DNA of 19,430 nt from Eggerthellaceae bacterium (GCA_900754955.1 CAAEEV010000146.1:1-19430), one strand, 5' to 3'; shown: positions 1 through 7,177, counted from the first letter of the stretch. Numbers and translations: made by a program. The notes: a model not told the origin generated them from the letters alone.

Positions 1-1
1 G

Positions 2-370
2 CTCGGATTTGAAGAGGCGTTCATTCTCGGCTACAACGTCGAGCGGTTCCGTCGCGACGCCCGCATGGATGTAGCCACACTCGCACGGGTCGCAGGCGTC
101 GCACGACCCACCATCTACAAGGTGGAACGAGGCGAGAGCGACCTCAAGCTCTCCTACCTTCGAAGGCTTGCGGAAGCGCTCGGGGTCACCATCGTCGACC
201 TGCTCTCGCTGCCGAGCTATGCCAACGGCCCCGAGTTCTGCCGCTACAGCTGCCGAGCGCGCGCGTCCGATCGCCACAAGAACGCGCACTACATTCCACA
301 TAGCCGCATGGATGCCTGCGACGAGGAGCCCGATGAAGGCTTGGAAACGGACAACTCCAGCGAACTGTAA
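2..370 (+). CDS. XRE-family helix-turn-helix protein, 5' end cut by window
   Basis: The frame is open from the first complete codon of the window, so the gene is 5'-truncated by the window edge; the ATG at 65 lies inside the helix-turn-helix domain and is unlikely to be the true start. The visible part reads LGYNVERFRRDARMDVATLA followed by a recognition-helix segment (ARPTIYKVERGE) and LRRLAEALGV, the standard layout of a cro/C1-type DNA-binding domain of about 55 residues. The last ~50 residues are polar, with three Cys and many Arg/Asp, and match no domain I recognise. The role is probably DNA binding, perhaps as a small autoregulator or antitoxin; the partner, if any, is outside the window. 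It converges on the VanZ-like gene about 240 bp away. The HTH call is firm and the biological role is unknown. Confidence 0.75.
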   Translation, partial: LGFEEAFILGYNVERFRRDARMDVATLARVAGVARPTIYKVERGESDLKLSYLRRLAEALGVTIVDLLSLPSYANGPEFCRYSCRARASDRHKNAHYIPHSRMDACDEEPDEGLETDNSSEL

Positions 371-611
371 CCGCGCGTGCAGAATGCGTTGATCAGCCTA
401 GCGGCTGGGTCGCGCGGCCCAGCAACAGCCGAACGCACGCGCAAGGCGACACGCTGTTTGTCTCGGAGATGTCAGCAAACGAAGGCGGGCGTCGCGCACG
501 CAAGGCGGCAACGAACGAAAGTGCAACGCAACAGAAACGCGAGAACTCGCGCAGCGACCTTTTCCAAGCGCACGTGCATCAACGCGCCTACGATTTTCGC
601 AATCAGGCGTC

Positions 612-1097
612 TTATTTTCGCTGCGCGCCACTTCCCTCTTCTGCGGTTCCAGCAGAAACCTTGCTGCGCGCTTTGCGCCAAACCAGCGCCGACCCTATTG
701 CCGCCCCCACCGTATCAACCGCCCAGTCAACAGGATCGCAGAAGCGGCCTGGCACGAAGATCTGATGAATCTCATCTGTCACACCGTACAAGCTGGCAAC
801 AAGAACAGCCGCAACTAACGCGGTTCTGACAGGAACATGACAGCGGAATGCGTTGCAGATCAATGCGCCGAACACGAGGTATTCGCAGAAGTGGGCGATC
901 GAGGAAACCGCGTCGACCCCTTCCCCGAACAAAGCCGCTTGAACCCCATCGAGCCACAGCTTGATGCGACTGACGAGATCGTCGCCGCTGTTGAGATCGG
1001 AGCCCGTGTGCGCCGACATGAAGAAGATGAAGCACGACCACGCAGCAACGAGAACCCACGAGATGACCGCACGGCGCTTCGCCGTCTTTGCCGCCAT
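612..1097 (-). CDS. VanZ-like family membrane protein
   Basis: A 161-residue membrane protein of the VanZ-like family. The N-terminal membrane segment ends in the typical FFMSAHTGSD motif. AHFCEYLVFGAL and the highly characteristic YGVTDEIHQIFVPGR...DWAVDTVGAAIG follow, giving about four membrane helices, with the C-terminus basic and cytoplasmic. VanZ itself gives low-level teicoplanin resistance, but most family members have unknown roles in the envelope. I chose the ATG at 1097, 10 nt after the stop of the upstream HAD gene. Longer starts at 1130 (ATG) or 1145 (TTG) would overlap that gene and add only an Arg-rich leader; the ribosome-binding site is weak for all options. It is most likely co-transcribed with the HAD phosphatase. 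Confidence 0.85.
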   Translation of the reverse strand: MAAKTAKRRAVISWVLVAAWSCFIFFMSAHTGSDLNSGDDLVSRIKLWLDGVQAALFGEGVDAVSSIAHFCEYLVFGALICNAFRCHVPVRTALVAAVLVASLYGVTDEIHQIFVPGRFCDPVDWAVDTVGAAIGSALVWRKARSKVSAGTAEEGSGAQRK

Positions 1098-1107
1098 CGA
1101 ACGCGGC

Positions 1108-1788
1108 TTACTTCTGAGGCTCCGCCGCATGCGGCGCAAGATCAACTAGCTCGAGCGGCGAGGAGATCATAAGATCGGGCTCGGCCCCCTCGTTCGCGAA
1201 ATCCTCGACGGCATGGTAGCCCCAGGTGACCGCCACGGCGAACGTGCCCGCATTGCGCGCCGCACGCACGTCGCCTGGCGAGTCGCCCACGTACACCGTG
1301 CGCTCAGGAGTCGAATCCAGCTCCCGAATCGTGCGCAGCATGCCCGTCGGATCGGGCTTGCGCGGAATGTCAGCGCACTCGCCATGCATCACGGCGAAGC
1401 GGTTCGGCAGGAACTTGTTCACCACAAGCTGAACGCCCTGATCGAACTTGTTGGACAGCACGGCGAGCTTGCAGCCGCGCGCAGCGAGCTGATCGAGCAT
1501 CTCCTCGATGCCCGCATACGGCCGCGTCAGCTTGTTGTCGAGCTCGGGGAACAGCTCCTTCCAGCGCTCCAGGGCGCGATCGGCTGCGGCAGCGTCCGCG
1601 TCTTCGGGCACTGCTTGGTACATGAGAGCGCGCACGCCGTTGCCAACGAAGCTGAGAATCTCGGCCTCCGTGCGCTCGGGATAACCCTCTTCGCGCAGCA
1701 CCGCATTCGTGAGAACCACCAAGTCGGGAAGCGTGTGCAGCAGCGTTCCGTCAAGGTCGAAGATGAAGGTGTCGAACGTTTTCTCCAC
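1108..1788 (-). CDS. HAD-family hydrolase, phosphoglycolate phosphatase-like
   Basis: A 226-residue haloacid dehalogenase-superfamily phosphatase with all four motifs: I, FDLDGT (nucleophile Asp11, general acid Asp13); II, LSN at 111-113; III, Lys144 in RKPDP; IV, GDSPGD at 168-173. The segment between motifs I and II is the helical type 1 cap. Length and motif wording match the Gph/PpaX group, which dephosphorylates phosphoglycolate, pyrophosphate or other small phosphates; the exact substrate cannot be read from sequence. The start is a GTG at 1788 with a good ribosome-binding site (AGGTGA, about 6 nt upstream). It is the first gene of a two-gene minus-strand unit with the VanZ-like gene. 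The upstream tRNA has its own terminator, so this pair probably has a separate promoter. Confidence 0.88.
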   Translation of the reverse strand: MEKTFDTFIFDLDGTLLHTLPDLVVLTNAVLREEGYPERTEAEILSFVGNGVRALMYQAVPEDADAAAADRALERWKELFPELDNKLTRPYAGIEEMLDQLAARGCKLAVLSNKFDQGVQLVVNKFLPNRFAVMHGECADIPRKPDPTGMLRTIRELDSTPERTVYVGDSPGDVRAARNAGTFAVAVTWGYHAVEDFANEGAEPDLMISSPLELVDLAPHAAEPQK

Positions 1789-1835
1789 GATGAATCACCT
1801 CGTCAGCTCAAGCCCGTGCGGGCCGAAAACGAAAA

Positions 1836-1860
1836 CGGCAACGGAGGGTTTCCGTTGCCG
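1836..1860 (-). terminator. Intrinsic terminator of tRNA-Gly
   Basis: A perfect 10-bp stem (CGGCAACGGA / TCCGTTGCCG) with a 5-nt loop lies 10 nt beyond the tRNA 3' end. Read on the minus strand it is followed by TTTTCGTTTTC, a classical U-rich tail. Confidence 0.85.
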
Positions 1861-1870
1861 CGAAGCTCTC

Positions 1871-1945
1871 TGGAGCGGGCGACGGGAATCGAACCCGCGA
1901 ATACGAGCTTGGGAAGCTCGGGCCTTACCACTTGGCGACACCCGC
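1871..1945 (-). tRNA. tRNA-Gly (anticodon CCC), CCA end encoded
   Basis: On the minus strand the sequence folds into a full cloverleaf. The acceptor stem is GCGGGTG with CGCCCGC (one G-T pair), the D arm contains AAGTGGTAAGG, the anticodon stem CGAGC/GCTCG encloses loop TTCCCAA, and the T arm is GCGGGTTCGATTCCCGT. U33 is followed by CCC, so it reads GGG (Gly). The discriminator is T and the CCA end is encoded (1871-1873). It stands alone with its own -10 box and terminator. Confidence 0.95.
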
Positions 1946-1960
1946 GATTTAGCGATAGAC

Positions 1961-1966
1961 AGTATA
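1961..1966 (-). promoter_or_regulatory. -10 element of the tRNA-Gly promoter
   Basis: TATACT on the minus strand ends 15 nt before the mature tRNA 5' end, a normal distance for a short leader. No convincing -35 hexamer is seen at 16-18 nt spacing. Confidence 0.6.
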
Positions 1967-2096
1967 CCGCATTGAAACGACTTCTCATTCGGAACCCCCC
2001 TCTGCTTTTATTGTGTTCTCTGCGTTTCAGCGCCCTCGATAAGTTTCGGCGTGGCGTCGCTGATGTACGGGCGCAGGCCATCCCGCCCGCAGGCGA

Positions 2097-2129
2097 CCCC
2101 CCCACCGAGAATCTCGGTTGGGGGGGGGT
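2097..2129. terminator. Strong GC-rich hairpin, possible terminator
   Basis: A C7 run and ACCGAG pair with CTCGGT and a G9 run, with a 3-nt AAT loop and one C-T mismatch. It lies downstream of the DUF6440-like gene on the minus strand. There is no U tail on either strand, so terminator activity is uncertain. Confidence 0.4.
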
Positions 2130-2155
2130 GACGAAGAAAGCTCTGCGCCTCGCGC

Positions 2156-2374
2156 CTACTCTCGGTTGAGCAGCTGGCCCATCACCACGACGTCATCCTC
2201 GCTCAGGCGGGTGACGACGGGCTTGCCGTCGACATCCAGGAGCGCGCACATCCCGCAGCCGCCCGTCATGTTGGACGAGGCGAGCAGATAGTTCACGCCC
2301 GTTTCCGTGTCGACGAAGACCTTCCGCACGTTGGTAACGCCCTGCGAGTACACTTCGACAAATCGCTCACTCAT
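2156..2374 (-). CDS. Small DUF6440-like protein
   Basis: A 72-residue soluble protein. The pattern ERFVEVYSQG...VFVDTETGVNYLL, a Gly/Cys turn (GGCGMCALLD) and LLDVDGKPVVT resembles the DUF6440 family, small proteins of unknown function in Firmicutes and Coriobacteriia. The family assignment is from memory of that pattern. The ATG at 2374 has an AGAGAGG ribosome-binding site 7 nt upstream. It is unusual in carrying two Cys (CGMC) where relatives, as I recall them, have a plain Gly-rich loop; this could bind metal but need not. It is about 80 nt downstream of the minus-strand XRE gene and may share its transcript, although a hairpin at 2422-2445 lies between them. Confidence 0.7.
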   Translation of the reverse strand: MSERFVEVYSQGVTNVRKVFVDTETGVNYLLASSNMTGGCGMCALLDVDGKPVVTRLSEDDVVVMGQLLNRE

Positions 2375-2421
2375 TTCGAGTCCTCTCTTTCGTTCGTTGT
2401 TGGGTTTGGTAGTCGGAAGAA

Positions 2422-2445
2422 CGCCGGTCCGCGCGCTGACCGGCG
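2422..2445 (-). terminator. Hairpin after the XRE-membrane gene
   Basis: An 8-bp perfect stem (CGCCGGTC / GACCGGCG) with an 8-nt loop starts 10 nt past the stop at 2456 on the minus strand. It is followed by TTCTTCC rather than a clean U run, so it is a weak or incomplete terminator. Confidence 0.4.
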
Positions 2446-2455
2446 GGAGTTGGTG

Positions 2456-3052
2456 TTAGCCGAAGAGCTTCCCCAGGATGCTCAAAAGTCCCCAGCTGCA
2501 GCAGAAGCCGATGGCGGCCGCGACGAGCGTCTTCGCGATGAGCTTGCCCCACCACGCGCGCCCCGCTCTGCGGTTCGCTTCGCTGGCCACGTCGGGATCC
2601 TCGCCGCGCATGAACGCCTCGACAGCTCGGTAGGTGAACAGCAGGTTGTCGTGCTTGATCTTCTCGGCCATCCCGGCAGCCACCGCCGCGGGGATGAAGA
2701 GCGCGGTGGACGGCACGAGTATCACTGGCCAGCTCGCGTCGAGAAGCGCGGTCGCCACCGCCCAGATTACCGCTGCGCCACCGCAGACCATCACGACGAT
2801 CGAGAGTTTGTTCAGCCTTTTCGCCTCGTTGGTAAGCACTGCCTTCATTTCCTCCACATCTCCTTTTATCAGCTCGTCTACGCTTACTTCGAAGAGGTTG
2901 CTCAGGAGCAGGAGGCTCTGCACGTCGGGGTAGGTGCGGTCGGTCTCCCAGTTCGAGATCGTCTGGCGCGAGACGAAAATCGCCTCGGCCAGCTGCTCCT
3001 GGGACATGCTCAGCCGCGCGCGGTGACCCTTGATGTGCTGCCCAAGCTCCAC
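2456..3052 (-). CDS. XRE-family regulator with C-terminal membrane segments
   Basis: A 198-residue protein. Residues ~4-58 form a helix-turn-helix (LGQHIKGHRARLSMSQEQLA, then SRQTISNWETDRTYPDVQSL and VSVDELIKGD). This wording is typical of a subgroup of XRE proteins whose C-terminal half is membrane-embedded. Two hydrophobic helices at ~78-98 and ~103-122 and a third near the C-terminus (LVAAAIGFCCSWGLLSILG) support membrane anchoring. The start is GTG at 3052, directly before the HTH, with AAGGGAG 6 nt upstream; a longer in-frame reading to 3373 has no domain content and crosses the divergent gene. It probably regulates its own divergent region, where clear dyads exist. The signal it senses is unknown. 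Confidence 0.85.
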   Translation of the reverse strand: MELGQHIKGHRARLSMSQEQLAEAIFVSRQTISNWETDRTYPDVQSLLLLSNLFEVSVDELIKGDVEEMKAVLTNEAKRLNKLSIVVMVCGGAAVIWAVATALLDASWPVILVPSTALFIPAAVAAGMAEKIKHDNLLFTYRAVEAFMRGEDPDVASEANRRAGRAWWGKLIAKTLVAAAIGFCCSWGLLSILGKLFG

Positions 3053-3111
3053 GGGCGCTCCCTTCGTTTCGGAAATGTGGCGGAACGCGGAAAACTTTAC
3101 CACCCAATCCC

Positions 3112-3173
3112 TTTGGCAGGGGGCGAAACCGAGGGAATCATCCCTGCCAAAAGTCTTTATCAACGCCGTTGAT
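3112..3173. promoter_or_regulatory. Two dyad operators between the divergent XRE and YjbR-like genes
   Basis: There are two inverted repeats. TTTGGCAGGG (3112-3121) and CCCTGCCAAA (3142-3151) are perfect 10-bp arms 20 bp apart. ATCAACGCCGTTGAT (3159-3173) is a perfect 7-bp dyad around one base. Both sit between the start codons at 3052 and 3234, as expected for operators of the divergent HTH regulator. The binding protein is inferred. Confidence 0.5.
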
Positions 3174-3208
3174 CTGGGGTTTTCCGATAATGGGTGGTGG
3201 CAGCAAGG

Positions 3209-3214
3209 TATACT
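3209..3214 (+). promoter_or_regulatory. -10 element upstream of the YjbR-like gene
   Basis: TATACT, 19 nt before the start codon at 3234 and itself within the palindrome GGTATACTGCC. No good -35 box is visible, so the promoter may need an activator. A TSS near 3220 leaves only the ribosome-binding site as leader. Confidence 0.4.
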
Positions 3215-3233
3215 GCCGCGTAGGAGGTGGACG

Positions 3234-3617
3234 ATGGAGTTTTCGACGATCGACAAGCGACTGCTTTCGCATCCCGGCGCGACTAAGGCTTTCCACGAGA
3301 AGTGGGGCTGGATGGTGTACTGGGTCGGCGGCGGACAGTTCGCCTGCGAGTTCGTCGCGTCGCCCGACGCCAAAGCGCCCTATGCAGGGCGACACCTGCT
3401 GTCGCTCAAGTGCGACCCCGACCGCATCCTGGAGCTGCGCGCCGAATGGTCTGACGCGATCCTGCCCGGCTACTACTCCGACGGGCGCACGTGGATCTCA
3501 GTCGATCTCGATGCCGATCTCCCCGAGGATCTTGTGCTCGACCTTTGCGACATGAGCTACGAGCTCGTCTTCGCCAAGCTGCCGAAGCGCGTGCAGCGGG
3601 AGATCGCCAGGAGATAG
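3234..3617 (+). CDS. MmcQ/YjbR-like protein
   Basis: A 127-residue cytosolic protein of the MmcQ/YjbR (CyaY-fold) family. Supporting pattern: an N-terminal helix with LLSHPGATKAFHEKWGWMVY, a central strand region where the family carries its substrate-like loop (HLLSLKCDPDRILELR), PGYYSDGRTWISVDLDADLP, then DLCDMSYELVFAKLPKRVQR at the end. Family members have a double-wing fold and are often annotated as DNA-binding without a proven function. The start at 3234 has the textbook ribosome-binding site TAGGAGGTGG. It lies between two XRE-membrane regulators and is divergent from the first. Confidence 0.85.
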   Translation: MEFSTIDKRLLSHPGATKAFHEKWGWMVYWVGGGQFACEFVASPDAKAPYAGRHLLSLKCDPDRILELRAEWSDAILPGYYSDGRTWISVDLDADLPEDLVLDLCDMSYELVFAKLPKRVQREIARR

Positions 3618-3665
3618 GCAGCCGGGCGCAAATGCCGCCGTATCCTTGCCTTATGTTGCCTTGGG

Positions 3666-3690
3666 TTGACAGATTGCCAACCGTCGTTGG
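3666..3690 (+). promoter_or_regulatory. Possible -35 box and small dyad before the second XRE gene
   Basis: TTGACA at 3666-3671 is a consensus -35 box, but no -10 hexamer stands at 16-18 nt. CCAAC-CGTC-GTTGG (3677-3690) is a small perfect dyad directly after it, suggesting a regulated start. Both are suggestive only. Confidence 0.3.
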
Positions 3691-3769
3691 TGGCACCCGA
3701 GCCGCCCTCGCGGTTCCATGGCTGTGCGCCAATGCGGCGCGGCTCGGCAATCGACTGAAAGGAACCGCC

Positions 3770-4156
3770 ATGAATTTCAACGACAGGCTCGCCGATCTCA
3801 GGAGAAGGAAGGGACTTTCCCAGGAACAGCTCGGCTACGAGCTCGGGGTGTCGAGGCAAACGGTGTCGAAGTGGGAGCTCGGACAATCCTATCCCGACTT
3901 CCAGAAGCTCGTCCTTCTGTCCGACTACTACGAGATGAGCCTCGACGAGCTGGTGAAGGGCGTCGACGTGGGCGACGTGCGCGCCCTCAACGAGTCCGAG
4001 AAGCAGATCTCTTCGATCTACTCGGACGTGGAGGGAGGGAAGGCAGCGCTGCGCACAGCGTGGAGGGCGTTTCTGATCGTCGGCTGCATCGTCTTGGCGT
4101 TCTTCGCCGCGATCGTGGCCTACGGGGTGATCAGCGGGGGACTCTTCGTGAGGTAG
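3770..4156 (+). CDS. XRE-family regulator with C-terminal membrane helix
   Basis: A 128-residue protein. Residues ~4-60 are a helix-turn-helix (RLADLRRRKGLSQEQLGYEL, SRQTVSKWELGQSYPDFQKL, MSLDELVKG). One strong membrane helix lies at ~100-123 (FLIVGCIVLAFFAAIVAYGV), leaving a very short tail. The ATG at 3770 has AAAGGA 6 nt upstream. The HTH closely parallels that of the membrane XRE protein at 2456-3052, with the same ...SRQT(I/V)S(N/K)WE... and S(V/L)DEL(I/V)KG wording, so the two are probably paralogues or belong to one family. It follows the YjbR-like gene by 150 nt. Target genes are unknown. Confidence 0.87.
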   Translation: MNFNDRLADLRRRKGLSQEQLGYELGVSRQTVSKWELGQSYPDFQKLVLLSDYYEMSLDELVKGVDVGDVRALNESEKQISSIYSDVEGGKAALRTAWRAFLIVGCIVLAFFAAIVAYGVISGGLFVR

Positions 4157-4331
4157 GTCCCTGGATCATGCGGCGGGATAGGGCGGCTCTGGTTGCTTAA
4201 GGCTTGGGGGGCTCTGTTCCGACTCCCGTATGTGGGCAGAAGCCACCGATCCTGGCTCGCCATGGCGGAGATCTGCTAGCGTAGCGACAGCGCGCGGGAA
4301 CGATTCCCTTAAGCGCATCCCCCTCGTCACG

Positions 4332-4379
4332 TTGATGCAGCCGCCGCCTTCCGTTATTATCAGTCTCATTATTGAGACT
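4332..4379 (+). promoter_or_regulatory. Promoter with operator dyad at the transcription start
   Basis: TTGATG (4332-4337) and TATTAT (4355-4360) are separated by exactly 17 bp. Two bases downstream lies AGTCTCATTATTGAGACT (4362-4379), a perfect 7-bp dyad with a 4-bp centre that covers the expected start site near 4367. A repressor bound here would block RNA polymerase. The regulator encoded just downstream is the natural candidate. Confidence 0.7.
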
Positions 4380-4395
4380 AATAGAGAGAAGCGAC

Positions 4396-4926
4396 ATGGA
4401 CTGGAACGAGCTCGTGCTCCACCCCGTGCGGCTCAGGGTGCTGCAGCATCTGCGCGCGACGGGCAAAGCCACGGCAAAAGAGATAGCCGCGGCCATGGAT
4501 GATGTGCCCCGCGCTACCGCCTACCGGCACGTCAAGACCCTCGAAGAGGGCGGCGCCATCGAGGTGGCGCAAACGAGACGGGTGCGCGGGGCAACGGAGA
4601 AAACGTACGTGCCGTCACCGCGAGTGATGCATCCTTCCCCTCAAGACGCGCGGGCGCTTTCCGCCGCTCTCCATCTCGAGTCGATGGGAGCGATGGACGC
4701 CTACCTCGCGGACGAAGGCGCAGACCTCGCCGCCGACAGAGTCTTCTTCCAGCCCGCCCGCTTCTGGGCGACCGACGAGGAATACGACGCACTGCTTTCC
4801 CGCATCAAGGAAGCGATCGGTGAGGTCCTGGGGAATGCCGCTGGAGAGGGCAGGCGCCTGCGAACCCTCGCGATCGTCTCCGCACCGCCCGAAGGGAGCG
4901 CGGAGGACGAGGAGGGTGGACGGTGA
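4396..4926 (+). CDS. ArsR-like winged-helix transcriptional regulator
   Basis: A 176-residue regulator. The first ~75 residues are a winged helix-turn-helix: HPVRLRVLQHLRATGKATAK (helices 1-2), PRATAYRHVKTLEEGGAIEV (recognition helix), then a basic wing with TRRVRGATEKTYV. This wording matches the ArsR-type HTH of the YdfF group. The C-terminal ~100 residues are helical and acidic with no metal-binding Cys/His cluster, so metal sensing is unlikely and a small-molecule or dimerisation role is more plausible. The ATG at 4396 has AGAGAGAAG upstream. The TGA stop overlaps the GTG start of the hydrolase (GTGA), indicating translational coupling. An operator dyad at the promoter suggests autorepression of both genes. 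Confidence 0.83.
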   Translation: MDWNELVLHPVRLRVLQHLRATGKATAKEIAAAMDDVPRATAYRHVKTLEEGGAIEVAQTRRVRGATEKTYVPSPRVMHPSPQDARALSAALHLESMGAMDAYLADEGADLAADRVFFQPARFWATDEEYDALLSRIKEAIGEVLGNAAGEGRRLRTLAIVSAPPEGSAEDEEGGR

Positions 4927-5726
4927 ATTTCCACGAGTTCGGCGACCCGCGTAACCCCGCCGTGATGCTCATCCACGGCGCCGGCAACGCCTGGTGGAGC
5001 TTCCTTCGGCAGGCGCGCGCCCTGGAGGGGCGGTTCCGCGTGATCCTACCCACGCTCGACGGACACGCGGAGGAGTGCGGGGAGGAGTATGTCTCCACCG
5101 AGGACGAGGCGCACAAGCTGCTCGAGTACGTCGAAGCGCGGTGCGGCGGCGAGCTCTTTCTGCTAGGAGGGGTCTCGCTGGGCGGTCAGATCGTCATGGA
5201 GATGCTGGGGCAGCGACCCGACGTGGCGCGGCGCGCGATCGTGGACGGAGCGCTCTGCATCCCGCAGCCCGCCATGGCGAAGGTGTGCTCCACCTGCGCG
5301 ACGCTTCTCTGGCCGCTCATGTTCGGCAGGGCCGCCTGCCGTCTGCAGATGTGGGCGCTCAGGACGTTCTTCCCGGACGAGATGCGGTTCCCTCCCGAGC
5401 TGGAAAGGCGCTACGTCGAGGACATGCCGCGCCTGAGCCGCAGGGCGCTGCGGACCATGTACCGCACCTACATGGGATCGTACCAGCTGAAGGATGCGGT
5501 CGGAGCGTCGGGCGCAGACATCGAGTTCTGGTACGGAGAGCGCGAAATGCGCTGCGTGAAGGAATCAGCCCGCCTGCTCGCCTCCAAGGCCCCGCGCTGC
5601 CGCGTGCGCGAGGCGAAGGGATGCAGCCACGGAACCCTGGCGGTCTACCGCCCTGACGAGTGGCTTTCGTTCGCATCCGACATGTTCGATCTGGAGGATG
5701 CCGCACCGTTCGGACTTTCGGGATGA
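4923..5726 (+). CDS. Alpha/beta hydrolase
   Basis: A 267-residue alpha/beta-hydrolase-fold enzyme. HGAGN (18-22) is the oxyanion-hole loop after strand 3, and GVSLGG (83-88) is the nucleophile elbow with Ser85. His236 in CSHGT is the likely catalytic His. The acid is probably the Asp/Glu near 199-207 (ADIEFWYGERE). The ~110-190 segment is a helical lid rich in Met, Cys and Arg. Substrate is unknown; family members include esterases, lipases and C-C hydrolases. The GTG start is inside the regulator's stop codon. The pairing with a dedicated regulator suggests a detoxification or lipid-ester role, which is inference. It ends 17 nt from the convergent MATE gene, with no terminator between them. 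Confidence 0.86.
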   Translation: MNFHEFGDPRNPAVMLIHGAGNAWWSFLRQARALEGRFRVILPTLDGHAEECGEEYVSTEDEAHKLLEYVEARCGGELFLLGGVSLGGQIVMEMLGQRPDVARRAIVDGALCIPQPAMAKVCSTCATLLWPLMFGRAACRLQMWALRTFFPDEMRFPPELERRYVEDMPRLSRRALRTMYRTYMGSYQLKDAVGASGADIEFWYGEREMRCVKESARLLASKAPRCRVREAKGCSHGTLAVYRPDEWLSFASDMFDLEDAAPFGLSG

Positions 5727-5743
5727 ACGGCTTCGCCCCGCCG

Positions 5744-7096
5744 TCAGCGACGGCAGTCGGAAACACATCTCCGCACCCAATGGCAGGCATACAGCGCGCC
5801 AACGACGGACGGAAGCACGGGGGAAGCAGCCTGCGCGGCGAAGACTCCAACATAGCCGAACCCCGCCGCACCCAGCAGGACGGCGAGGCCGACCCTGCCG
5901 ACGAAGGCGTCCGCAAGCGAGTTCGCGAGCACCACCTTCGGCGCCCCCACGGCGAGCGCGAAGGAATCGAAGGCGTACATCGTCGCGTAGAAGATGCCGT
6001 TCACGCTGCAGGTGATCCTCAAGTAGAGAACCGCCGTTTCCACAACGCCAGGCGTTTGCGCGCCAAGCGCGGCGACGAGCTGCGGAGCGAAGGCCTGGAT
6101 GATGGCCTGCATGGCGAGCGTCACGACGACGGCGAGGGCGAGCCCGACGCGCAGCGATGCGGCTGCGCGTTCCAGCTTGCCGGCACCTGCACATTGGGCT
6201 GCGGCAGTGGTGATCGCCTGCCCGACCGCCCAGCAAGGAAGACCCGCGAGGGTGCTCGCCTTGAGGCCCACGCCCGCCGCTGCGGCCACATCTGCTCCGC
6301 ACGAGTTCAGAATGGCGGTCACGACCACGTAGGAGACGTTGATGACCGCCTGCTGCACGGCGCCCGGCACTCCCAGGCGAAGCACTTCGAGAGAATCCTT
6401 CCTCGCGCCGTGCAGGGACTGACCGAGGGAGCGGGCGCCGGAAAAGCGCATGCGGGCGACGACAAAGGCCGCCGCGCCGGCGACTCCCTGCGAGGCGACC
6501 GTCGCCCACGCCGCACCCGAAATACCCATACCGAGCCCCGCAACGAGCAGGAGGTCGAGCGCGACGTTACCCGCCGCAGAGAGCGCCATCGCGAGCATCG
6601 GGACGCGCGCGTCGCCCTGCGACTTCAGGAACGCGCAGGCGGCGTTCATGAGGAACGAGCAGCAGGACGCCCCGCCGACGATGCGGATGTAGGAGACGGC
6701 GTCCGCCGCCGCCTCCACCGGCACGCCCATGGCGCAGAACAGTGGGCTGGCGCCGAGAACACTCGCCGCAGCGATGGCTGCCGAGAACGCCGCGCAGACG
6801 GCGAGGAGGGCGGCGAAGGCCCTGCGCTGCCCGGGGATGTCGGCGGCACCGGCGCGCCGCGCGACGACTGCCCCGCCCCCGGCCGTGAGGCCGATCACAA
6901 CGGAGCTGATGACGAAGGCGACCGACGAGGCGTTGCTCACCGAGACGAGAGCCGTCTCGCCCAGGACGTGGCCGACTATGGCCATGTCGACGAACAGATA
7001 GAGGTACTGGAGGAGGTTGGCGGCCACGAGGGGCGCCGAGAAGGATGCCATGCGCCGGGGCAGGGAGCCCTCGGCGAAGAACGCGTGGGTTGACAT
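5744..7096 (-). CDS. MATE-family efflux transporter
   Basis: A 450-residue protein of the MATE family, which exports cationic drugs or metabolites using Na+ or H+ gradients. It has about 12 hydrophobic helices in two similar halves. The N-terminal half opens with LPRRMASFSAPLVAANLLQY and FVDMAIVGHVLG; the second half repeats the pattern with VLRLGVPGAVQQAVINVSYV. The loop after helix 4 (FLKSQGDARVPMLAMALSAA) and GNVALDLLLV are typical family landmarks. Length is normal. The ATG at 7096 has AAAGG 9 nt upstream. It is transcribed convergently to the hydrolase. Substrate cannot be inferred. Confidence 0.92.
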   Translation of the reverse strand: MSTHAFFAEGSLPRRMASFSAPLVAANLLQYLYLFVDMAIVGHVLGETALVSVSNASSVAFVISSVVIGLTAGGGAVVARRAGAADIPGQRRAFAALLAVCAAFSAAIAAASVLGASPLFCAMGVPVEAAADAVSYIRIVGGASCCSFLMNAACAFLKSQGDARVPMLAMALSAAGNVALDLLLVAGLGMGISGAAWATVASQGVAGAAAFVVARMRFSGARSLGQSLHGARKDSLEVLRLGVPGAVQQAVINVSYVVVTAILNSCGADVAAAAGVGLKASTLAGLPCWAVGQAITTAAAQCAGAGKLERAAASLRVGLALAVVVTLAMQAIIQAFAPQLVAALGAQTPGVVETAVLYLRITCSVNGIFYATMYAFDSFALAVGAPKVVLANSLADAFVGRVGLAVLLGAAGFGYVGVFAAQAASPVLPSVVGALYACHWVRRCVSDCRR

Positions 7097-7177
7097 AGGT
7101 GAATGCCTTTCGAATCCGGACGGAAGCGGCGCGCCCTGCGGCCGCCTTTCCTGCCGCGCCCCGGGTCCCCGGAACGC

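Noticed and set aside
377..829. 150-codon plus-strand frame over the 3' end of the VanZ-like gene
   Set aside because: No ribosome-binding site, Arg/Ala/Gln-rich composition and overlap with a well-supported gene on the other strand; it is an antisense artefact.
1213..2169. Long plus-strand frame (318 codons) across the HAD gene and the tRNA
   Set aside because: It runs antisense to a clear HAD phosphatase and through a tRNA; no domain content.
3053..3373. N-terminal extension of the minus-strand XRE gene to an ATG at 3373
   Set aside because: The extra 107 residues have no domain, cross the operators and the YjbR-like gene start; the GTG at 3052 has a good ribosome-binding site.
5660..7093. 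477-codon plus-strand frame opposite the MATE gene
   Set aside because: Charged, Arg/Gly/Asp-rich shadow typical of antisense frames in high-GC DNA; the MATE protein explains the sequence.
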